A DNA stretch of 64,000 nucleotides, taken from positions 28,219,554-28,283,553 of the forward strand of contig CM043788.1 in NCBI GenBank assembly GCA_023974075.1. The letters are read 5' to 3'. The position numbers and the translations under genes are program-made. Under the pieces are notes generated by a model. The model was not told the origin of the DNA, did not search any database, and saw only the letters and a list, made by a program, of their open reading frames with translations. The DNA comes from Chaenocephalus aceratus. Lineage: Eukaryota; Chordata; Actinopteri; Perciformes; Channichthyidae. Below are positions 45,122 through 58,900 of the stretch, in pieces; the first letter of the stretch is position 1, and every line of letters starts with the position of its first letter.

Positions 45122-48100
45122 TTAAATCCAGGCAGATTTTTCTTTAATGATTCCCCCGGCATTCTCCATCAAGCTCTTCTCATTTTGTTGCGATTCCTTG
45201 TACATTAGGCTTTCCGCACATCCCTCAGAATCCTGATTTCTAATCCAGCGGAAGACAACTGGAATTTAATCTTCCATTGGTTAGATTGAGTGATTATATC
45301 TGTCTATTATACTCTTATTTCACAAGGGTTATATAACCCTTTTGACCTCTTTAAATCATTTGCTGAAACAACAGGCGCTTTTAGTCAAATGTCACCGTTT
45401 TTACATGTGCTTTTCTAACTCATGCAGTAATAGTGATTGTACAAATACCTCCATAATTCATTAAGTATACTTTTGCATACTGTATCCAGTATTAGTTATT
45501 TTCCCTGTACAGTACATTTATTTGATCTACATTACAGTAACCCTTTAGAGACATTTCATTTGTTAATGCTATTTATTCATAACAGCAGTATGAAGCAGTG
45601 GCAGAATGGCAAGCATGCAGTAACAACAAAGGGAAAAAAAGTACTTACTTTGCCAAGGCTATTACATTGGATGTGTCAAACTGCCTAATCAGATGGGCTA
45701 AACGGTGTAGCGGCGGAGCTAATAGCTAACGATAGCATACCAGCAGGTCTCTGTTTAATTAGAAGAAGCCCATTTCCCACCACTTGTCGTTGTCTGAAGC
45801 GGCCACCAAGGATTTATTGTTTGTCCACCAACATTGATTATAGGATTCTAGTAATTGTTTTGTCTTTGCTTGATTAACAAACCTGTGTTTCACCAAAGGA
45901 CCGCTCAATAGCAGCCTTTAATGGCAGCCAAACTCCAATCGCTAACAGGGTGCTCACTACAGTAGCGGTGCAGAATCATTCTCTCGTTTTTGTGGTGCAG
46001 AATTGTTTTACACCAACTAGACAGTTCATTATCCAAAGGTGCCAAAGCTTAGCGAATGGTTCCCTAGATCAGTGTATGGTGGCCCCTCTGCTCATGCATC
46101 CAGGTGCACTGTGCTTTGTGATTCCTGTCCAGCAGTGAGCAGGATGATTGATGATAGATGTGTGGCATTACTGGCATGTTAGGAATTTGCATAGCTGGCC
46201 TCTTGTTCTTTTTTTATTTGGCGAATACTAGAGTGTATCACAGCTGTGGAGGAGTAGACCTAATGAGGAGGCGGGGAGTAGGAGGAATGATGGAGAGTTT
46301 TTGGAGCAACTTCAGGTCATACTTTGGAGCTCGGGGGGTTTGGAGGAAGTGAGGGGATAGGGGGTGGGATGTAAGCGTACTTGTGTATTACTCATATATC
46401 TCCTTTCATAAGCTGTGACTCAACCTTTTCATTAGGTGCCTTTCACAGATGTAGTGCTGAGAACCTAGCATTCCATCCCCTCTCCCACGACACCATGTCT
46501 GAACTCTGACTCTTTATCCAAGAGAAAATGCTTGGAAAAATCAATTTGTTCTCTTTAGCTGTCATTACAAGCAAGGCTCTAGTTCCTGGAAGGGTGAGAA
46601 CATTTAGTTTCTAATAATAATGTGTTTAGTTGTTCACCCAGAAAGATTCTGCATGACATTTATTTTTATATAACACAGGGCCATCTTCATTGTGCCGTGT
46701 TCTCAGAAGGATGTTGCCCACCTTCAGCTTACTGTCCTCGTTGGTGATTCATTCCTGCTTTTGCTTTCAGCTTGAGAACGTCTTGCCAAGAAGCACAACA
46801 CCTTGCCAAAGTATTCTCGTTACACACCTCACTCCATTTGTTTTCCCTTGTAGCTTTCTTCTTTGCCCTTACATGTTTTGATCATTTTATGGTCACAGAT
46901 GTTTATTGTCAGGCCACTGCTTGCTTGTTGTTTGTCGATGTAAGAAAATCAAGCTAATCCCTCTTCTCTTTGAAACTCCTCCAATAAGGACTGACTGGCT
47001 AAATACCATTCTAAAAGAAGCAATGACGCAGGATTAAACAGGGAGGGGGATTTTCTTTTCAGCTGCCATTGTAACAACTACCTTAGGGCGAAAGTCTTCT
47101 ACCTGACTTTTACCTTTTCGCTGTCCATCAGTTTGCGCCGACAGCTACAGGATGCTGAGGGAAGGGAGGAGCGAGGTCTACTTAAACGTAATTTATTTCT
47201 GCTGTCGCTTTGTTGGGTGAAGAGGAAGTGACACACGTGAGCTGGTTGTTTATGAGGGCTGGCTAAGTGCTGGCAGGGCTGCTTTCCTCTGAGGGAGTTG
47301 GCTCTCTGTTTAATTCATGTCCTTGGGAGGTGCATTGCTTCGTGGCATACTGTGTGGCAGGCGAGCTAATGAGAGGTGAACCTATCTTCTTCTTATTCTC
47401 CATCTGCTCCCTGCTTTCTCCTACTTTTTGCCCCTGTCCCGCTCACTTTACTTTCCTTCAACACTCTTCTGACCTGTTTTACCTCCCACGCTTTCTTTTC
47501 TTTCCCCATCCATCCCTTTCCTTTTCTTTACAACAGTCCTGGAGTCAGAAAATCAGGAAGTGTACACAGCATCTACCTTCAATCACCCTTAGCTTGCCCT
47601 GCTTGTCTGGAATGGAAACACCGAATCGGAGAAGCCTCCTGTCCATCACCTCACGCCAAAGAAATCAGTCAGACCTTTGACAAACCCCAAATAGGACTGC
47701 CGATTTTTCAAAACTGCCCTGTTCATCAGTTTGATTCATCTTCCCAGCGATGGGAGGCATGTTTTCTTCCCATGTCATCTTTTTTTCCCCTCCTTCGTTT
47801 AGGGTCAGTGAATTAGCGGAAAAGGCTAGGTCACTCCTTTCAGTCTTCAGGGTTTGGAAAGGAAAGCAGTTCAGTGCAGCACCAGTGGCCAGGCTGTGAG
47901 CTCCAAAACACTCAGTAAGACGGACAGCAGGAGGACAGGGTGGGCAGACGCCGAACATCCACATCCTCTGCCCTTTCCTCCTCTTCCTCCTCCTGTGTAC
48001 CTTTGTAAAGTGCTGTTTTAATTGACACAAAGAAAAAAGCTTTCTGGTTTCATGTCAATTAAGTTCATTCTATCCCTCTTGTTCCTTGTCCGTCATCCCC

Positions 48101-49563
48101 CTTCTCTGTGTCTTTGACTTTTAATCACTCCACTATGCTCTCTGGGCTTGTTTCTCTCTGCCTCTTTCTTTCTCTTTCCTGAAACTATCTCTCTGCCTCT
48201 CCTTCAGATCAAAAACCATCCCGTTCCCCGCTGATTGTTGTGTTGTTTCTCCTTTCCTCTTCTCTCCATGTCTAGTTATTTACATCTTCCTCTTGTCTCC
48301 CCTACGCTGCTCTCTCCCCGGCTCAGACTTTAAAAGTTTTAGACGATTGCTAAATTATGAAAGGAAGATCTCAACTGAACAATAGAGTCTCGGTTTGGAA
48401 AACAAAAGTGTTAAAGTTTATCTAAAGACTTGCACATTTCTCAAGAAAAAATGCATGTTGAGTAACTTACATTTTGTACAAAAACTATTAAATGTGTGAT
48501 TTAATGTTCATATTTCATTAGTTGAATATTAAAATGAAGATCTTAGGTATCAAATAATTGTACATTTTTAGTGACCTTATTTACTGTCGATAAAACGAGG
48601 CACTGATGATGGTGATAATGTTTGATAACAGCATATTTCATAAGGTGCATAATAAGTACAATCTACTCATTTAAAAATGCAGAAACACATGTAATGATTC
48701 CATTAATTGCGTCTCATAATTTATTGATAGTATTTGTTTCTACAGCAAACCTTACATCTTTAAATTATTTGCGCATTATGTTTAACATCACTAATAATAA
48801 TCACTTACAAATATTGTGTTATGGTTTAGAAATGACTTACAACAATATTAATGAAAGCTCAACACCATATTTTCAATTATGCACAAGTCTATATACATCA
48901 TCTTTAATTATTAAAAATAATTACACAATGTTTAATAGATAACTAACAATGGATCCCACCACATTACACCGCCTCAGCAACATCAGTGCCGCGTGACTTT
49001 CTGAAAGCCTACAAACCAGTAGCAACTGTACCTGCCCAGCTTTAGCTCCTAACTGATCTGACATCACAGAGGTGTACTTGGCTCTGGAAATATCTCCTCT
49101 CCTCTGCCGCACATGAAGAGTTTTATTTGACAGAGACTTCTGAATGTGCCTCCCATGTTCAGGCCCTTCGGCTGGAAATGAAAGTAATACATGTTCACAT
49201 GATCTGTTAGGATATCTACCTGAAACATACCTCTCTGCCTCCATACGGTGGGATTTGTATCCCTTTCAGGTTGGTGATGAGCTGGTGAATCTCACCCATG
49301 ACTGCAGGCATATTTCACCCTGCGATACGAGGCAGGACTGACAGAAGACAGATACATGGCATATGTATGTTTTTTTTCATGTGCCACAAACCAAATGTCC
49401 TTGAGGTTAATTGGTTCAGACATATTCACTGTATGCCTGTCACCAACAAATCTTTACAAATGATTAATTTAATATATAGGTCCCACTGGGGATAAATCGC
49501 AAAATGTTGTTTTCAGTTCTGAAACCTTTGTTAGTACCGCCAATGGTAATATGCAGCAGCAGT

Positions 49564-49585
49564 ATATATATATATATATATATAT
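49564..49585. repeat. (TA)n microsatellite
   Basis: Uninterrupted TA run after GCAGCAGCAG. Confidence 0.9.
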
Positions 49586-49852
49586 GAACTGGCCAACAAT
49601 CTACTGTACAGTATATGAGTTGAATACATTTTTCCTTGAAAACGTTAAAAATATTACAATCACATTTCATAGCTTAACTTCGCATATTTACAATACAGTT
49701 CTTTCTACGTGTATATATACCTTACTTTATGTCACATTCAGAAAATAGCTCTTAAGTGCAGCCCGTCATCATGGGATACAGTACAAAGGACAGTCCCACT
49801 TAAAATGGATAGTCACCCGTTGTGTATTTTTAATGTCTCTCCCTTTTCTTTC

Positions 49853-49886
49853 CCCTCCCTCCCTCCCTCCCTCCCTCCCTTCCTCC
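49853..49886. repeat. (CCCT)n tract
   Basis: Six or more CCCT units, then degenerate C/T sequence. Confidence 0.9.
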
Positions 49887-50859
49887 CCTCCCGCTAAGCA
49901 GTCTGTTCTGTCACACTGAGCTGTGGCTTTAACCTCTGATGCAGTTTTTCACTGATGCCCTTTGTTTTCATCTATTGTTCTTAAAAGCAATTATGACCAT
50001 CAGACAGGCCCATTAAATATTTAGCTGCTGCATTTGCTCGCTTCACAGGAACACACACCACAGATGTTCAAAGTGTCTTTCTCTGCAGCGAGGATGTGCA
50101 CAGAAATTTAGAGGGGCAGTTGCTCATAAAAGCCGGCATTTGACACTGGGCTCGGTGTGTGTACTTGAAGGGCAATGATTATGCATGTGTGTTCCTTTGT
50201 CCTTTAGATACTGACACACAGATCTGTGTTTTTATGCGAGCATGTGCATGGCGTGTTAGCTCTTTGTGTGGTCTGTGTGGCTATAATTATTTCTGATGTG
50301 TGTGTGTATTATTCAGTAGCTGCTTCTTAGTTTACTTTCCAATATTAGAACATGAATTTACACGTCAATCTTCCATTTCCACTGCAGGGAAAATAGGAAT
50401 GTGCAGTTGCTTGGGCACAATAAATAATCTCCTGTGCTATTGACTCATCTACAGACACTTTGGGACAATAGCTTCACAAAGTATATCTCCTTTCACTGCT
50501 ACATTTCAGAGTGAAGTGCAAATCTAAGAGATTGCATTTTATGCAGCGCTTTATTATTATTCCAAAATCAATTGTTGCTTATTTGCCATTTCTCTTCCTG
50601 CTATGTTTTTAACAGTTAAGGATAAGCACAATTTTACGGCACCTACTGTACATGAGATTTAATTCATTTTTGATTAACATTATTTCAAGTTAGTGTTTTC
50701 AACTTATGTTCAGCGTTGAAGTGTTACATTATTTTATCAAGGGATCCGGTAAATAGAGAGTACAGGTTGAAATGATGTGGAATTCATTGTGGATCTCATC
50801 CTGTCCTTGCAGCATAGCAGAGCTTTGTTGTTTCATCTGTTGAATTTTTGAACAGTGTT

Positions 50860-51205
50860 AGCGGCCAAGGGTCCGGTGTCTTGCTCAAGGATGTTTTGAC
50901 TATTCTAATAATGAAACATAATGGGCCAGTTGTGAGACGTCCACCCTGCCAGTTCATACTGTTATTTAATATGAACTACTTCTACGCTCAATCCAAACAT
51001 ACGAATCTGGTCATGATTATGAAGGCCTCTACGGGTCGTTGTCACTTGAATATAGACAAATGTGGTTATGAATTATGAAATGCTTTGTCTGGCTTTTAAT
51101 TTGTTTGCCCTGTGAAACTGGTGACCTGTCTAGGATGTACCTTGCGTTTGGCCCATTGTGCGATAGGCTCCAGCAGTTCATAAAACAGATAGATGGAAGA
51201 AATTG
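50860..51205 (+). mobile_element. Decayed SINE/LINE remnant
   Basis: 'ggtgtcttgctcaaggatg' near 50875 resembles the fish SINE core. 'aactggtgacctgtctaggatgtacc' with 'cgataggctccagcag' near 51115-51180 is a mutated form of the common fish 3' motif 'ctggcgacctgtccagggtgtacc...ggataggctccagc', followed by 'agatagatgg'. Heavily diverged, hence old; family not assigned. Confidence 0.55.
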
Positions 51206-51944
51206 TAGTTTTACTGGAAATGTGTTCACCATTTCTGGTTAGTTCCTCACGAGGTTTAGGTTTAACATATCCATGTTCAAGTCATTGGTTGTAATAGTTT
51301 CAATGGATCATTGACTTTACTGTTTAGACGATATGTATCTCATCTCAAAGAGGCTTCATGAAAAGATGAAGTCATAACTGAACTCAGAATATGTGAATGT
51401 CCCCCCTCTTAGTGGTTGGTGTGGTAGAGACAGATGAGGGCTTGTCTATCCTCTCTGGTTTGGAGTTCCCTTGTATTGCTTGTGTGTCACTTCCTGCATT
51501 ATAAGATTTCTTACCAGAAGATACTCCGTGAACCCTGTTTTCTGCCTGTGGCTGAATGCACAGGAGCATGATCTTTGACGGTTTTGGCATAAATACTCAA
51601 CCGCCCCAACTAAAGCCGGATAAATGATCACAACTAATATCTAGTGTATCTTTAAGTCTCAGTAGAGGATTAAATCACAGGCTGACATTTGTTGCAAGGA
51701 AGAGACTAATTTCAAAGACAGTGAAGAACATATTCATACTTATGAGCAAGTGAGCTATGTTAATTGATGAAAGTCCTTGGTTTTAATGGCTGTGGGCATA
51801 GAGAAGAAAGTGACAGGCTATGATATGTGCTTGTACGGGCCAGCCAGCTAACCCTCTCTTGCTTCCTCACTCTCTGAGTCTGTGCCTAATGGCTGATAAT
51901 GAAGAGGGCATCTTTGCAGAGATGACATGTGCATGTCGCCCACT

Positions 51945-51946
<2 letters not shown>

Positions 51947-52002
<56 letters not shown>
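51947..52002. repeat. (AC)n microsatellite
   Basis: 28 uninterrupted AC units. Confidence 0.95.
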
Positions 52003-52005
<3 letters not shown>

Positions 52006-52322
52006 TACACGTGAACTCACTTACACAGGCACACACACAGAGGCTGGGCTCGCTGCCCTTCAGAATACCAGGCCTGACATTAATCTTTAAATGACTGTTG
52101 CTTCTTCCCCAAGACTTTCAATCCATTAGTGGCCACATCTTGGATGGAGAGAGATTGCCATAAAGGAGAAGGCAGGGAGGATGCAGGCAGCGTCTGGGTG
52201 TATGTGTATGTATGTGTGTGTGCTGCGGGTGGGATGGGACGGCGGAGAGAGCGCGACAGAAAGGATGATGTCAATGATAATGGAGGATGAGGACAGAGAG
52301 AGAGAATAAAAGAGAGACAGCG

Positions 52323-52326
<4 letters not shown>

Positions 52327-52369
<43 letters not shown>
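52327..52369. repeat. (AG)n microsatellite
   Basis: About 21 AG units in a broader purine-rich stretch. Confidence 0.95.
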
Positions 52370-52374
<5 letters not shown>

Positions 52375-52825
52375 GATTGAGCTGCTAGGATCAATGTAAA
52401 CACTTCTACCACAGTTGGTTTGGTTAGAAGATAGAATGGTGAATGTGAATAACTTTAAAGAATGACCAAGTTACTCTTTGTCCTTTTCTTTTTTATGTTC
52501 TCAATTTCTTTAGGTCCAGTACTGTTATGTCTCTTGAGGGAGGAATGGGATGGAAAGTAGATGAGGAGTTAATAGGGTATTTACTTTTTTATGGTGAATG
52601 TTTGAATAAAGTTGTTTTGTTACCACGTTTTCTATCTCCACTAATCCAAATCCATCTCTTATTTTCTTCCTTATTGCTCTTCCTATTCTTTACCTCGCTG
52701 TCCTCCAGTGTCTCTCCTCCTGTACCTTCCTCCCTAATCTGATCAGTTCTCCCTCCTAAATCCTGTTCTCTTCCCCATCCCACATCTTCGTCTCACCTCG
52801 TCTCCCTTCCTCTGCTCCCCAACAG

Positions 52826-52979
52826 TGAGCTATAGTGACTCTGACATCATTACCCTTGTTGTGACAGGTTTCATTTGTACCCTGTGGACCTATACATCAG
52901 CCTGAGTGATAGTCCAGGGCCCGGGGCCAGCGGAGCCCCGCCCACAACGGGACAGAGTAACAGACAGAACGGTCCTTAA
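52826..52979 (+). CDS. Candidate terminal exon, unrecognised
   Basis: A long pyrimidine tract (52745-52820) leads to CCCAACAG|TGAGC at 52825/52826, an excellent acceptor; a second acceptor GTGACAG lies at 52861-52867. From the second, 36 codons starting FHLYPVDLYISLSDS and rich in Gly/Pro/Ala/Thr run to TAA at 52977-52979. From the first, the frame AGC TAT AGT encodes SYSDSDIITLVVTGFI and CTLWTYTSA, stopping earlier. Both could be C-termini and I recognise neither. No AATAAA follows closely. Evidence is splice-site quality and locally higher GC only. Confidence 0.3.
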
Positions 52980-55900
52980 AACCACTCCAGCTCGGGTACC
53001 ACTGGATATTTTTGTATTACCCGTTCAGATATGTCAAACTCAATGCCTGTTCAAACCACTCCCCAACCTTCAGTTTTCTGGAAGTAACAATTTTAGACAG
53101 TTTCCTTTAGATAAATATTAACTCTGGCTGACAAAGGAAGTAGAGCAAATCCAAAGGAGAATATGTCAAAGTAGAACTTTCATTATTTGATTGACAGATG
53201 ATCTCTGGAAAGTGGTTTGCATAAAACATAAAAAGTACTTAGCACCAAGTATGGAAACAAAAGGGAAGTCATTACATTTGACATTTAGTCTTAAAATAAC
53301 ATTATTCTTTATGCAAAAGTAAATGTCTTATGCACAGGTTTTGTAAATGTGATCAATAGTTTGTTTTTATTAAATTACTCACAAAATGGAATCTTGTTTT
53401 AACAGGCTTTTAATCATGAGAGCCTTATAATGTGGTCTTTATGATTTGTATTGATTCTGATGGAGTTTCAAGGTTATCTTAACAATATCTCTAAACCAAA
53501 CCAGCAAATATAATCAACAATTCAGTCCTACAAATCAAGTCAAAACATCACGCATATGGGTGACTGTTCTGCATAAATGTCAGGAATAAACATTGCATTA
53601 AAAGCAGCATTAAAACAATATATCACAGTTAGACAAAAATAATTAGTTGTAAATAGAATGGGTTTCATTTATTTTATTTAGATTCTGTTACACAGATGAT
53701 GCGATGTTCCGCATCAATAAAGCATGAATGAAAAATAACAAATAATCTCCTCCACACTGTAGACTTATAACATTGGTTAATACATTGAATTAACTCTAAT
53801 TCAACAGTTTCCTTTGTGAGGCATTTTCCATGACATCATTCAAACATAGCGTGTCCCATTAAACATTTTTCTTATATTGTCCGTTGTCTTTTTGTTTTCA
53901 TTGTTGATTTCAGATTAAAACATTTGCAGAAATAAGTAATTACAATAACGTAAGACAGGTCCAATACAATTTTAGTGATCATCCCTTCTGTGATAAATCA
54001 ATTCTGGTGAATTTATGTCTAAAATGAAAGCCTTTAATCCACGCTATGTCTTTCAGTGTTCCATAAATTGTTCCTGCTAGTTAGCACTACCAGAGCTTTA
54101 GAGGTCTTCCAGTCAGCGCTCACCAGTATACATCTCTGCAGCCCCGTAAATCCAGCCAATACATCAGCAATACCTTCAGACTGCTCACAGCCTCATTGAT
54201 CTGTGGTTATATTAATGTGTGGCTTATGAGCTCGCCAGCATCCTTTGTGGCCAGACAAAACTGAATCCACTTGAGTGTGGAGCTTTTAATGTCCAAACTA
54301 CCCTGTTCTTGCACAATGGAACAGACCCCCATTGTATTCATGCAGTTGTACAGAATAGAAAAGCTTGAAAAAGGACCATTAAGCAATAATCACAGGTGCC
54401 TGGACCTTCACAAATGTAAAATGGAAGTAGAGGAATTGTGGGAGAGTGGAGAAAAGTGGTGTAAATGATCTGAAATCCTGCATCACAATATTGATTGATA
54501 TTACAAGATCTGATTTTCTGGTTTTCTCTTATTTCTTTTGTTGATCCCTTATAAATAACCTTGAGATGAGTTGTGTTTTTGTCTGTGGAAGATTGTAAAT
54601 CATGTAAAATCTTCTTTCACTTTATCAATTAACTTCCAACAACCATTTTAAAAGCCCTTTACTTGTTCATGTTCCTACCCAGTAAGTGAGAACACCTGCT
54701 GATGAGTTATGGTTAGCTGTGGTGATGGAAGTTATTGTGAGTCGAGTGTTTTCAGATGGCAGTGTGTGCTCATCGTGCTGTGAGGCTTTCTGTTGGCTCA
54801 GCAGGGGCGTTTATTAATAAAATATGTCTGTCTCTTTCTTTAGTCAATATTCCTCCATTCACACTGAGGTTAGACAAGAAAAGGAGTTGAGCTTGGGCAA
54901 TTTTTTCATCTACTATCCTCTGGTATGTGTGTCCATGTGCTTACTTCTGCTCATGTGCAAACAACTGCGTAGGTTGGTGTACGTGTAAATGTCAATTTCT
55001 GTGTGAGAGTACACATCTGAGCCTCTGCTTGTGTGTATGTGCTGGAGAAAGAGAGTGACCACACAGAAGGCACATTAATCATCCCAGGTTTTTCCCTCTC
55101 TCTGCCTCATGTAGTGTGAGTTGAGGCCTGATTGATGGCTAGTGTCTCAGCCTTGATTTCCAACAGAAATGCTGTAGCCTATTGCCAGGACAGAGACCCC
55201 TTGGGGAGTCCCCAGCTTATCCTACAGCCCATACGTCTCCTGACACTGACTGTGGCTCTTGCTTATTTATTCCACAGATGGTGGATACACTGTACGTTTT
55301 CTTAAAGCTCCAAAAGTGCAGCGCGTTCTGTTTTAGGAATCATTTAATTAAAGTAAAAGCTGATATGTAGGTTCTCATACTCATGAGATCAGATTTATCT
55401 GGACAGAGATCACTGCTGTTTAGGAAACAATCTAAATTGCTCATTGATTTGTATTGGTTTTGTTATCACATACCATACCAGGATTTCATGTAAGCAAAAT
55501 TGGCGAGTCCACAGCATTTGAGCTCTCTAGTGCAGCTTTACTTTGAGACAAATTAGACTATTGGTACATTTTTCCCAGTAGAGTTTACATGGGGATGGGG
55601 GGCAAGATAAAATTCATAGTTTATGCTAGCTTTATGTATCTGGTAAGAGCTTCTAGACCACCTACCTGACTCCATACCACACCTTCTTCTGACATGTGAT
55701 AAGGGAAATGACCAGTGTCTGTATTTCACAGACATGTAAAAAAAACAACGGGTCTAAAACTTCTTGCTTTGTATTATCTTTTGCAGTTGGCACTTTTACT
55801 ATGACTAATACAAAAAGAATTGTCAGCTGTAAAATAAGATATCATTTGTATTTCCTGCATTGTTATATTTGCATTAATATAAAAGGAATATACATTTGTT

Positions 55901-58900
55901 TTAAATCAGTTTGAAAACCAGATGATGTGGTTTTTTGGGCAATATTTAACAGCACAATTAGCCTGCCCACAATTCCCTCTTGAATAACTAACCCAGATAC
56001 GCCATCATTAACATTTAATCTTTTGTAGCAATGAAGGTTTGTGTCGTAAAGAAACACATTTTGTTCCTCACTCTGTCACTTTCCTCTTTTTCTTAATAAT
56101 GCTTTCATTTGAGTTTTTATGTTGAAATCCTCTTGTTGTATGGATAAATGGAGAGTATGGAAAATGTCCACGTCAGCTTCTACTTTTCCAGTCAGTCCTC
56201 CCATAGACCTTAAGTATTACATGACCCCTGGACATGTTTATATTGTATGCGAAATAGTTGATGTTGTAGGAATGTCAGGCCCCTACAGACATTGTAAAAT
56301 CAATCCAGGAAAGAACATTGGCTAGTTTTCTTGAATGCAAATGTCTTTGGCCCTCAAAGACAACACAGATAATCTATACAGTAGGTCATGATGCTGATGT
56401 CCTCTATCACTGTTGGCTCTGCCCTGAAATCATTATATATCTTAGTAAATAATAAATATATCTTTGTTAGCTGTGGTCCTCTTAAAACTGCCGCAGTCAT
56501 TTTGAAAGATGCTTGCACACGTGTGAATGACGTGTGAATGATGTTTGATGAAAATGTGAACTTTTGCTCCTTTCAACCACAGCAAAGTAGCAAGATTTCT
56601 GTGTTGTGATCTCAAGGATTTTACGGCAGTATTGCCCGATAGTGGAGATATTTTGTCCATCCTCCCTCCATCTTTTCTCTGCGTCTCTCCTCAAAAAAAG
56701 AGGGCAGCTGAGTGTGATTTCTGTGCTGGCCAATACTCCTGTTTGACCTTCGTTTGGAATTCTGCAACACCTTGTTGTCTGATGATTAATAATGCAGACA
56801 CAGCATTAGTTCACCTCTTTTTAGTTAAGTGTAAGAAAGAGACGGGGGAAGGAAGGTTGAGCGGGAAGAGGAGCGTTGTTTTTGTTTTGCGAGTGTTTTG
56901 AGAATCACAATGAGAACAACTATAAAAAGACAGAGAAAGGGAACACCTTAGGGAAAATTGCAGAAGCAAAAATATTTGGCTAGGATTTCTAGAAAAAATT
57001 GAAGTCAATAGTGTCATGAAAAAAGAAAGCAAATATACAGTCAGACGTGACTGAAGCCTGCCTTTCCTGTTTTCATTCCCTGGCTGTCTGCTCTGTCGTG
57101 TCTCAGTAACTCAACGTTGTGATTCACCTAACCTTGGTGGCAGAGAGGAAGGTTTCTTTGCGCCTGCCAGTCGTTCTTGGCACGGCAACGCGAGGGAATG
57201 AACCTCAACGCTTTCATGATGAGGCGATTAGCAGATGTCTGAAGAACAGCTCGACGAAACTTTGATATCCCAAGGACACAGCACCTTTGGGATCTGCGAT
57301 GGGATGGATATGAGTGAGAAAAATCCGATTTCGAAATAATAAATCATATATTAGAATTTAAAATATATTTGGCTTAGTGGCCCCTGTGCAGAGAGACAAC
57401 AATGTAACTTGCAGGAAATAGAAATACAGTGCAATATGACACACAACAGGACATGTAACATGCTAACATTTACACACAGGCTTCAAAGCCAGCATTTATA
57501 TCAGTTGAAGTTGATATTTTTTTTATCATTAAAATCATATCATTTATTTAATGTGCATTTATGCAGACAAAAAAGGACAACATTTAACATTTTTGACTGC
57601 TTTGACTTTTGAATGGACTTACTTTTTGGGTTTGTTCTGGGAAGAAGGTTTGATAAAAGTTAGTTTTGATCATTCAGACCATTAATGCAACATGTAGCAC
57701 CTAAAAGCAGAAAATCGGCTTATTTTTTTTACGTAATATTATTCTATGCAATTTACGTAATAATAATGTGGATTTTCCTGAAAAAGTAAAACCCATTAGT
57801 AGCCTTATTTTCTCTTCTGTGTATTTACTATTGCTCCTTAAGAAAGCAAAACATAATTGTTTGATTAATCGATTGATAAGTTTGTAGGATACTCAATCAT
57901 GAAAACAATTGATGCCTGTAATCCAAGTGTGTACTCATGTATTCAGCTCACTGTAACCCAAAAGAGCATGAGACATAACGCATACTTTATGGCCTATGTG
58001 TGTATGGTCATAACTACATAGATAAGTCAAATATTTACATTTGTACTGTGTCCTGCCTTCATTGTACAGGTAAATGGACGGTGACAGACGCTTGTGTCAA
58101 TGCATGCTGTCACAATTGACTGTGATGGTCTGAGTCAACGTGTCCTGTGAGCAAAGTAACAACCGTCTAGATTTCCAGGAGGAGATGAAGAATTTTACCC
58201 CCGGGATGTCTCAGCCTTGAACATAATCAAGCCTGTCCACTGCCAAGGTAGATGGACTGCTCCAAAGAGAGCGGAATAAAGGTTAGAATGTGGATTGCAT
58301 ACCAATTGTAAACGGCACTGTATGCAAGGAGGCGTACCATAACGCCATCATGTTAACTGTTGTTATTGCCTAAATAGTTTCAAGAAAAAAGAGGGAATAA
58401 AAGAGTTAATTATTTGTACCGGTACATAAATATTTCTAAATATAGCATTTTTGGTATTTTGTTATTGCAAGAGCTTTTCGAAATGGTAACTTGTCAAGAT
58501 AAGCAGATATAGCCACCCTATACTCGTATGTATAACATAATGAATGTGATACAAAATGTCGAGATCCCATTATTCCATGACATTTGAATGCCCATGTATC
58601 ACAATCCCTACCATAACTACATGATTAGATTACAAGGTTGTTCAATAGTCTCCACCCTTGATAATCCCTGAAACAGTCTTTCAAGCGGAAGTCTTTCAAG
58701 TGGCTCTGTGTGCATTTTGGAGTATTTGGCAAGCCTCTTGCTGGGGTTAAATACCTTCTTCCTCCATTGATCTTTTTTTCATGTTTCACTGGCATTGGTG
58801 GGGCCCACAAATTAACTTGATTGAAATGTGGTAGCTGGTACAAGAGGTCAGAAACGGGGTTAACAGCTATCGTGATTAAGCCTCCTTCTCACCCAGCGTG

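Larger units (their letters stand above)
45126..52825. other. Probable intronic or intergenic DNA
   Basis: No gene recognised. Notable contents are pyrimidine-rich blocks (47370-47560, 48060-48330), microsatellites, and a retroposon remnant at 50850-51205. Long frames at 47267-47816 are by-products of the pyrimidine bias (Ser/Phe/Leu/Pro-rich). The 49980-50060 stretch ('ccattaaatatttagctgctgc') might be conserved non-coding DNA. Confidence 0.45.

Noticed and set aside
47267..48030. Overlapping frames of 137, 146 and 121 codons
   Set aside because: They exist because the DNA is pyrimidine-rich and so stop-poor; the peptides are Ser/Phe/Leu/Pro low-complexity.
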